Origin: NORP23 sp050302475
GTDB taxonomy: Bacteria; Pseudomonadota; Alphaproteobacteria; Rhodobacterales; Rhodobacteraceae
Direction: 5' to 3'
DNA length: 64,000 nucleotides
Assembly (NCBI GenBank): GCA_050302475.1
Contig: JBNLBF010000005.1
Location: forward strand, 1 to 64,000
Under the pieces are notes generated by a model, which was not told the origin of the DNA, did no database searches, and worked only from the letters and a program-made list of their open reading frames with translations. The position numbers and the translations under genes are program-made. Within the stretch, counting starts at the first letter, position 1, and each line of letters starts with the position of its first letter. Positions 59,229-64,000 of this stretch are shown piece after piece.

Positions 59229-59881
59229 GTCGTTGGTTTTATCAGTTCTTTCAGTAATTTGCGACGGATGGTTTCCGGATAGGACAGGTATCCACGCGAG
59301 GTTTCAACGAAACCGTCTTTGGTGATAACGAAGCGACGATAGAATTCGGTGATGCTCAATCCCATCTCGTCAATCGCGAGGCCGTTGATTTCGATGCCTT
59401 CAACCTCAGCCCGGCGGCGCTCCGTTGCGGTGTCGATTCCGGTGTTTTGCGCCCCATCACCTGACATGTCGATAACCTTGCGCTCGCAGTCAAAGACCGG
59501 TCCGAATTGTTGAACCGCGAAGGCAATCGCATTCCCATTTGCGGTGGAGGATTTGCTCCATAACCGGGGCATGGCGCGGACCCGGGCGGCAAAATCCCTG
59601 ATTTCTGCCTCCGATATCATCCGTCGCCAGGTGATTGTCATATCCTGTTCCGCCGCCCCGGACCATTGCACCACAGACAGCGCCACCTGATCGCGCAGCA
59701 ACACATCCCCGATTTCCGGATCCAGCAGCGCGTCCGCCAGCCCGTCCACCTGATAGCGATATTCGGCAACGTCGATGGAGCTGGACACATCAATCGCCAG
59801 CAACAACGCCGTCCGACACGCAAGGGCTGCGGAGGGCAGGGCGGTCAGGAAAATCAGGATAGCGGATAATATTTTGGACAT
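59225..59881 (-). CDS. DUF1194 protein (VWA-like), copy 1
   Basis: 218-residue exported paralogue: signal peptide MSKILSAILIFLTALPSAALA, metal-site motif CRTALLLAIDVSSSIDVAEY, then ALSVVQWSGAAEQDMTITW, VIDMSGDGAQNTGIDTATER, and the end YPETIRRKLLKELI. The two genes are a tandem duplication, coupled by a 4-base overlap. Its start is 134 bases from the tRNA-Trp gene, which is divergent. Confidence 0.88.
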   Translation of the reverse strand: MSKILSAILIFLTALPSAALACRTALLLAIDVSSSIDVAEYRYQVDGLADALLDPEIGDVLLRDQVALSVVQWSGAAEQDMTITWRRMISEAEIRDFAARVRAMPRLWSKSSTANGNAIAFAVQQFGPVFDCERKVIDMSGDGAQNTGIDTATERRRAEVEGIEINGLAIDEMGLSITEFYRRFVITKDGFVETSRGYLSYPETIRRKLLKELIKPTT

Positions 59882-59970
59882 GCCCCCTCCTTGAGCTTAG
59901 GCGAGTTTCGCGCGGGGGCTCGGAAAAAGCAATAATCTCGCGAAATCTTGAGGGGAGGGCGCGTGACCTC

Positions 59971-59999
59971 TTGCGTCGGGGTCGGATTGGCAGTATTCG
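59971..59999 (+). promoter_or_regulatory. Candidate promoter of tRNA-Trp
   Basis: TTGCGT, 17-base spacer, TATTCG, 17 bases upstream of the mature tRNA start; spacing and position fit a stable-RNA promoter. Confidence 0.45.
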
Positions 60000-60015
60000 G
60001 GGCGGCGCACGGTAA

Positions 60016-60091
60016 AGGGGTATAGCTCAGTTGGTAGAGCATCGGTCTCCAAAACCGAGGGTCGTGGGTTCGAGTCCCCCTGCCCCTGCCA
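60016..60091 (+). tRNA. tRNA-Trp (CCA anticodon)
   Basis: 76-base cloverleaf. Acceptor AGGGGTA pairs with TGCCCCT; the D arm has AGCTCAGTTGGTAGAGC; the anticodon loop is CTCCAAA within TCGGT/ACCGA, giving anticodon CCA; the T arm has GGGTTCGAGTCCC; the 3' CCA is encoded. Downstream lies Rhs debris rather than secE, the usual follower in many Alphaproteobacteria. Confidence 0.97.
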
Positions 60092-60147
60092 GTGCGGTTT
60101 CCTTGAATTGAGAGTGATCGCTGTCCCCGTCGGCACGCCTTTGCGTG

Positions 60148-60411
60148 TCATGCGGAGGCCTCGCCTTTGGTGTGGGTTATGAAGCGGACGCTCGCGAGGT
60201 GGTCGCGGTGGAGGAAGCTGGTGATGCCGTCGACCACGCGGAAGTCCTCGTGGGGGGTGAAGGCGATGACCTCATTCCCGGTGCCGTAGTTTCTGACTTC
60301 CACAGCCCCGGCGAAGAGCGTATCCGTCACCGCCTCCTTTAGCAGCCTCGCGCCGCCAGTGAGAAGGTTAAGGATTGGCTCTTCTTCACAACAAACTCCA
60401 AGGACCAACAA
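60148..60411 (-). pseudogene. Rhs-family core fragment (copy 1)
   Basis: Read on the minus strand: AGAVEVRNYGTGNEVIAFTP, then VVDGITSFLHRDHLASVRFI, typical of the end of an Rhs/YD-repeat core (HRDHLGSVR). Only about 85 residues remain, with no upstream repeats, so it is a remnant. About 70 bases (60254..60322) are nearly identical to 61195..61263, so the same core piece occurs twice around a lipoprotein gene. Confidence 0.7.
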
Positions 60412-60423
60412 CGCTAGATAAAT

Positions 60424-61002
60424 CTAGAATAGCGAATACGCTTCGGTGGAAGTCGTCTGTAAAATTAGGCCATTTCCTTCGGAATTTCCTGTTGGAAACA
60501 CTGCCCCGGATGCCGGTGTTTGAGTCGGATCAGATAGCGCATCACAAAAATATACGTAAAGTCCATATTGGAGACGGTATTTCCCGTTCTCGATAGGAAG
60601 ATCACCGACTCCGGGCACTTCCAATCGCGTCTTGGTTGATAAGTCGATGCTAAATGAAAAATCAATGGTTGAACCGGGACTCAATTCTTTCAGTTCTCTG
60701 ATTGGGCGACTACCAAGTGCTGGAACAAAATCCTCACGCTTTTCAAGTGCACGCGCGTTATCTTGATCGCGCACCACGAATACTCTGGGATCAATCATAC
60801 TCGGAACAGGAATGCAGATTGAGAAATCTGAATTGTTCGAAATACTTAATATGCCTTCTATGGTTTTGGGACTTTGGCCGGATATTTCTACAAACGACAT
60901 GACGATTTCTGTTTGGTCAGAGACTGTAACTATGGGCGAGTCGTCACACCCGAACAGCGATGTCGCCAGTAGTGAAAATAGCAGCAGTCTCATCCGTCTC
61001 AT
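60424..61002 (-). CDS. Lipoprotein between two Rhs fragments (candidate orphan immunity protein)
   Basis: 192-residue lipoprotein: signal and lipobox LLLFSLLATSLFGC, then a beta-rich mature domain (IVMSFVEISGQSPKTIEGIL, LSPGSTIDFSFSIDLSTK, GKYRLQYGLYVYFCDALSD). No family is recognised. It is AT-richer than the chromosome around it. Duplicated pieces of an Rhs core on both sides suggest it is what remains of a displaced toxin-tip/immunity module; an immunity lipoprotein in the periplasm would fit, but no toxin is left to test the idea. Confidence 0.72.
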   Translation of the reverse strand: MRRMRLLLFSLLATSLFGCDDSPIVTVSDQTEIVMSFVEISGQSPKTIEGILSISNNSDFSICIPVPSMIDPRVFVVRDQDNARALEKREDFVPALGSRPIRELKELSPGSTIDFSFSIDLSTKTRLEVPGVGDLPIENGKYRLQYGLYVYFCDALSDPTQTPASGAVFPTGNSEGNGLILQTTSTEAYSLF

Positions 61003-61124
61003 TCACCACACTCCATAAAAATACACATTAAGCTATCTGCATTGCGTTTATAAGTACCCATTTGCAAAGCCATCGCTGCTCCGTCTCTCCCGTAATGAAG
61101 TCACCTGTTATCGAGTGGCGGTAT

Positions 61125-61263
61125 CTAACGCTCGACATGGGGTTGAGGAGCTTCGACATCGTCTCTTCCTGAAACCACATGTGCGACCACTTGCGGGGTG
61201 AAGGCGATGACCTCATTCCCAGTGCCGTAATTGCGAACTTCGACTGCCCCGGCGAAGAGCGTA
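61125..61263 (-). pseudogene. Rhs-family core fragment (copy 2)
   Basis: Minus strand reads TLFAGAVEVRNYGTGNEVIA followed by FTPQVVAHVV and a stop at 61125, the same core piece as copy 1, then unrelated sequence that may be a toxin-tip remnant. The stretch 61003..61441 contains no intact gene: this fragment, then about 180 bases (61264..61441) in which I see nothing recognisable. Confidence 0.65.
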
Positions 61264-61441
61264 ACAATCATCTGCCTTCTCACGGTGTTGTTGCCTGCAA
61301 AACCAACTTAGGCTTTCTGCTTCTGCCAGACTTCTCGCGAGTTCCCTTGCCTAGTCAAAGCGCTCGCTGATGGGAGGACAGACGCGAAGAGGTCGCCGAG
61401 AATGTAGCTTTTGCCTCATTAGCACCGCGGATTGAAAAAAT

Positions 61442-62419
61442 TTACAGAAGCTCCCGCCCCTCTCGCATATAGCCTAGGAACTTCTCCTCCCCTATATTCG
61501 ACCCGCAGGCAATCAACCCAACCCGCTTACCTTCCAGCCGCTCCGCCAGTGGTCCCATCAGGGCGGCGGTGGCGGAAGCGCAGGCGGGTTCGCAGGCCAA
61601 TTTCAAACCATCATACAGGATCACCATGGCGCGTTTCATGGCGGAGTCGGGGATCGTGACGATCTCGTCCACATGCGCCCGGGTCACACCATAGGAATAG
61701 GGTAATGTGTATGGCGCACCGAGGCTGTCAGCGATGGTGTCGACTTTGGCGAGCTTGGTCGGTCCGCCAGCGGCAAAGCTGTCGTGCATCGTTGCGGCAC
61801 CCTCTGGCTCGACGCCGAAGACCTGCGTTTCCGGCGACACCAGTTTCACCGCCCGCGCGATCCCGGCGATGAGGCCACCGCCGCCAACCGGGATGATCAC
61901 CGCGTCGGGGCGGGCGGCTGCCATTTCCAGCCCGATCGTGGCTGCCCCCAACACCATATTTTCGCTTTCATAGGGGTGGAGGATTTTGCGGCCCTCTTCC
62001 TCGTGGATCTGCTGGACGGTGGCGAAGGCTTCGTGAATGTCCTTGGTTAGGACAAGGTCGGCCCCCATGGCGCGACACGCAGCAATGCGAACGGGGTCGG
62101 CATAGTCGGGCATGACCAGCTTGGCACTGACGCCTTCGGCATGGGCGGCCCAAGAGAGGGCCACGGCGTGGTTACCCGCCGAAACGCCGGTGACCCCGGC
62201 GGCGCGCTCCTCCGGTGACAAGGCGTCGATGGCGAGCAGTTCGCCGCGGGCTTTGAACGATCCGGTCTGCTGGAACAGCTCCAGCTTGAGCGTGGCCTTT
62301 GTGCCATCCGGCAGGAACGGCGTAATCCGGTCAGAAGTCAGACCTACTGTCGGTGTGTCCACAATCCGGCCTTTCAGGCGGACGGCGGCGGTTTCGATTT
62401 CGGAGAGTGTCGGTCCCAT
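61442..62419 (-). CDS. Threonine/serine dehydratase (PLP-dependent)
   Basis: 325-residue fold-type II PLP enzyme. The PLP Lys lies in QQTGSFKARGELLAID (about residue 54), the phosphate-binding Gly loop in VIIPVGGGGLIAGIARAVK, and GVSAGNHAVALSWAAHAEG is the conserved Ser/Asn-Gly region; the end GLIACGSNIGEEKF also fits. There is no C-terminal regulatory ACT domain, so it is the catabolic or serine racemase-like type, not biosynthetic IlvA. Start MGPTLSEIETAA at 62419. Confidence 0.88.
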   Translation of the reverse strand: MGPTLSEIETAAVRLKGRIVDTPTVGLTSDRITPFLPDGTKATLKLELFQQTGSFKARGELLAIDALSPEERAAGVTGVSAGNHAVALSWAAHAEGVSAKLVMPDYADPVRIAACRAMGADLVLTKDIHEAFATVQQIHEEEGRKILHPYESENMVLGAATIGLEMAAARPDAVIIPVGGGGLIAGIARAVKLVSPETQVFGVEPEGAATMHDSFAAGGPTKLAKVDTIADSLGAPYTLPYSYGVTRAHVDEIVTIPDSAMKRAMVILYDGLKLACEPACASATAALMGPLAERLEGKRVGLIACGSNIGEEKFLGYMREGRELL

Positions 62420-62486
62420 GAGCGCCCTTTGTATTGATAGATTCACGGCAGGTGATCAGCCCAGTATCAAAACCTCAAGCAAGAAA

Positions 62487-62810
62487 TTAAGGGTTATTCC
62501 AACGGTAAACGATCAAGTCGATGAATCTGTATTTCTTTAAAGCAAATTCATACCAGAATACCATCGCTGCAAGAGTAGCAAATACAGAGAGAACCAATCG
62601 CTGATACTTTCCGTCTTTGTAATGTGGTTCGAAAAAATCGATAATGATCTTAGAAAACAAGATAAAGACGAGAATGATCGTCATGGGCAGGAACATTAAA
62701 GGGGACCGCGTGAAATACAAAGAGACCCAACATGCAGCATAAAGTACCAAAGACAGAGAAATGAGTATTATGGCGCTCGAATAGCTTTTTATTCTGAATT
62801 CATTGTTCAA
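62487..62810 (-). CDS. Hypothetical membrane protein, AT-rich
   Basis: 107-residue protein with three likely membrane helices (SAIILISLSLVLYAACWVSL, LMFLPMTIILVFILFSK, LVLSVFATLAAMVFWYEF). It is much AT-richer than its surroundings: 62581..62640 counts 23 G+C of 60. The ATG is 7 bases after the EamA gene stop on the same strand. No family recognised. Position and composition suggest an acquired gene. Confidence 0.65.
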   Translation of the reverse strand: MNNEFRIKSYSSAIILISLSLVLYAACWVSLYFTRSPLMFLPMTIILVFILFSKIIIDFFEPHYKDGKYQRLVLSVFATLAAMVFWYEFALKKYRFIDLIVYRWNNP

Positions 62811-62817
62811 TGATTTA

Positions 62818-63735
62818 TCACCCCTGTGGTGTCATAACTTTACGTTGGCGATTGCGCTCCAGCCCCAGGCGGCGCTCGCGCCATATGATCAGCACCCCGG
62901 CAGAAATCACGATCGTCGCGCCGATCAGGACGGTGGTGGTCGGAACCTCGGTGAAGAAAACATAGCCGATGACGAGGGCGAACAGCATCGACGTATAATC
63001 AAACGGCGCAACCACGCCCGCATCCGCGTGGCGGTAGCAACTGGTCAGCATGATCTGACCCAGCCCGCCGAAAATGCCGGAACCGATCAGGAACAGCACC
63101 TCTTGCCCTGTTGGTTTCACCCAGCCGGGGATAGTGAACAGCGACAGCGCCGCAGCTGTGCAGGAGAAATAGAAGACGATGGCCGAGGTCCGCTCGGTCT
63201 GAATCATCCGCCGTACGAAGGTCGAGGCCAGGGCTCCGCAGACGGCAGACCCCAGAACGACGAAAGCCCCCAGCGCCTCGGTCGTGTCAGCGCCGTGGCT
63301 GATGGTCGACAGGCGGGGGTAGAGGATGATCACCACACCGACCATTCCCAGTGCAACGGCGGACAGACGGACGAAACGCACCTGTTCGCCCAGAAACATG
63401 GCGGCAAAAATGACGGTCAGCAGTGGGGCGGCATAACCGATGGCCGTAACCTCGGGCAGGGGGAGGAGGCCGAGGCCCAGAAACCCAAGACCCATCGCCG
63501 AGGTGCCGATCAGACCGCGCCAGACATGGGCCAGCGGGTTCGATGTGGTCAGCCCGGTTTTCAGCTCGCGTGTCCAGATCAGCCAGATCAGGATCACCGG
63601 GATCGCGAAGAAGGAGCGGAAGAAAACGGCCTCGCCGGCGGGAACATGGTCGCGGGTCGCTTTAATCAGCGCACCCATCACCGAAAAGAAGGTGACCGAC
63701 AATACTTTGTAAGTGATACCGCGGAGGGGATTCAT
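62818..63735 (-). CDS. EamA/DMT-superfamily transporter
   Basis: 305-residue membrane protein with ten helices in two EamA repeats (SVTFFSVMGALIKATRDHVP, PLLTVIFAAMFLGEQVRFVR; second half FGGLGQIMLTSCYRHADAGV, VAPFDYTSMLFALVIGYVFF). Members export metabolites or amino acids. ATG at 63735; the frame extends to 63771 without better support. The AT-rich membrane gene follows its stop. Confidence 0.9.
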   Translation of the reverse strand: MNPLRGITYKVLSVTFFSVMGALIKATRDHVPAGEAVFFRSFFAIPVILIWLIWTRELKTGLTTSNPLAHVWRGLIGTSAMGLGFLGLGLLPLPEVTAIGYAAPLLTVIFAAMFLGEQVRFVRLSAVALGMVGVVIILYPRLSTISHGADTTEALGAFVVLGSAVCGALASTFVRRMIQTERTSAIVFYFSCTAAALSLFTIPGWVKPTGQEVLFLIGSGIFGGLGQIMLTSCYRHADAGVVAPFDYTSMLFALVIGYVFFTEVPTTTVLIGATIVISAGVLIIWRERRLGLERNRQRKVMTPQG

Positions 63736-63802
63736 GGCTGGCCTGTTTATACGGGATTTCCGCCCGGCCAACCTTGCGTTATTTCAAACCGGATGCAACC
63801 GG

Positions 63803-64000
63803 TTATTGGGTGTAAAGATCCGTCGCCTCGGACGTGGTTCTCAGCACAGCTTCCATGGCCAGCGAGAACATGTAAAGGCTATCGCGGTCAGGAATGTTGC
63901 CGGCTGCGGATTGGTCCGCGATGGGCTTCAGGGTTTCCCAGATCGCTTTCACTTCGATCAGTTTGTCCCGGATTTCCTGCGTAGGCGGCGGAATAACCCC
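63803..64000 (-). CDS. C-terminal end of an unknown protein (5' partial)
   Basis: The last 65 residues of a minus-strand gene whose start lies beyond the right edge. Sequence such as DKLIEVKAIWETLKPIADQS and DSLYMFSLAMEAVLRTTSEA, ending TDLYTQ, resembles the four-helix sensory module of PilJ-type (type IV pili methyl-accepting) proteins. Only the C-terminus is visible, so the call is tentative. Confidence 0.55.
   Translation of the reverse strand, partial: GVIPPPTQEIRDKLIEVKAIWETLKPIADQSAAGNIPDRDSLYMFSLAMEAVLRTTSEATDLYTQ

Noticed and set aside
62803..63984. 393-codon plus-strand open frame
   Set aside because: Antisense of the EamA transporter gene; low-complexity His/Gln-rich translation typical of a shadow frame.
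1..64000. CRISPR arrays, prophage, insertion sequences, transposase or integrase genes
   Set aside because: No regularly spaced repeats, phage structural genes, transposase motifs or integrase signatures were seen anywhere in the window.

Overview
The window reads as chromosomal DNA of an alphaproteobacterium, most likely a marine or soil Rhodobacteraceae (Roseobacter-type) species. Three things point there: the circularly permuted two-piece tmRNA gene (53881..54175, minus strand) with an ANDNKAPMALAA-type tag, the gene families present (DUF1194, DUF2927, DmdC-like acyl-CoA dehydrogenase, XdhC, BMP-type purine transporter), and the GC-rich coding sequence with frequent 1-8 base overlaps between genes.

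Layout. 1..9.5 kb is a purine uptake and oxidation operon: xdhA (cut by the left edge), a small unknown gene, xdhB, xdhC, then a BMP-type ABC importer (ATPase, two permeases, binding protein) ending in a clear terminator. 9.5..12 kb has an MFS drug-type exporter divergent from a monooxygenase-like protein and a PadR regulator. 11.8..14.3 kb holds glmS and an inserted secreted-protein gene. 14.5..21.6 kb is a fatty-acid beta-oxidation operon (MerR regulator, acyl-CoA dehydrogenase, small protein, GST, thiolase, NADAR protein, FadB). 21.7..31 kb is mixed: DUF1272, GlxA-type regulator, a putative metal transporter with a Fur/Mur-like box, MATE exporter, arsC-pyrD-DUF952 operon, a 5'-nucleotidase and an ArsR-SRPBCC-DUF998 operon. 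31..37.3 kb is a tellurite/stress-type cluster (zinc-ribbon protein, SPFH protein, DUF2927 lipoprotein, TelA, XpaC, a 29-residue membrane peptide, TerC). 37.5..48.5 kb has cspA, ankyrin and Excalibur proteins, gatCA, a GerW-like/DUF2953 operon, tadA, rluB, an aldo/keto reductase, a WG-repeat protein and rnpB. 48.5..60 kb has two outer-membrane proteins, a radical SAM/SPASM enzyme next to a protein with a tandem Trp-x-Arg repeat, three tandem paralogous secreted proteins, ssrA, a CPBP protease, two sulfotransferases, a permuted dikinase-like protein and two DUF1194 proteins. The last 4 kb has tRNA-Trp, Rhs debris around a lipoprotein gene, a Thr/Ser dehydratase, an AT-rich membrane protein, an EamA transporter and the end of one more gene.

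Two observations deserve most attention. First, several AT-richer single genes sit exactly on the stop codons of conserved genes (xdhA, fadA, glmS, tadA). At glmS and tadA a second, diverged copy of the host gene's 3' end lies just beyond the inserted gene, as if cargo had been captured at 3' ends. Second, the radical SAM/SPASM enzyme at 50630..51763 lies 51 bases behind a 140-residue protein with three tandem I-W-x-R units, a plausible unrecognised peptide-modification (RiPP-like) pair.

All functional calls rest on reading motifs in translated sequence; no database search was possible.
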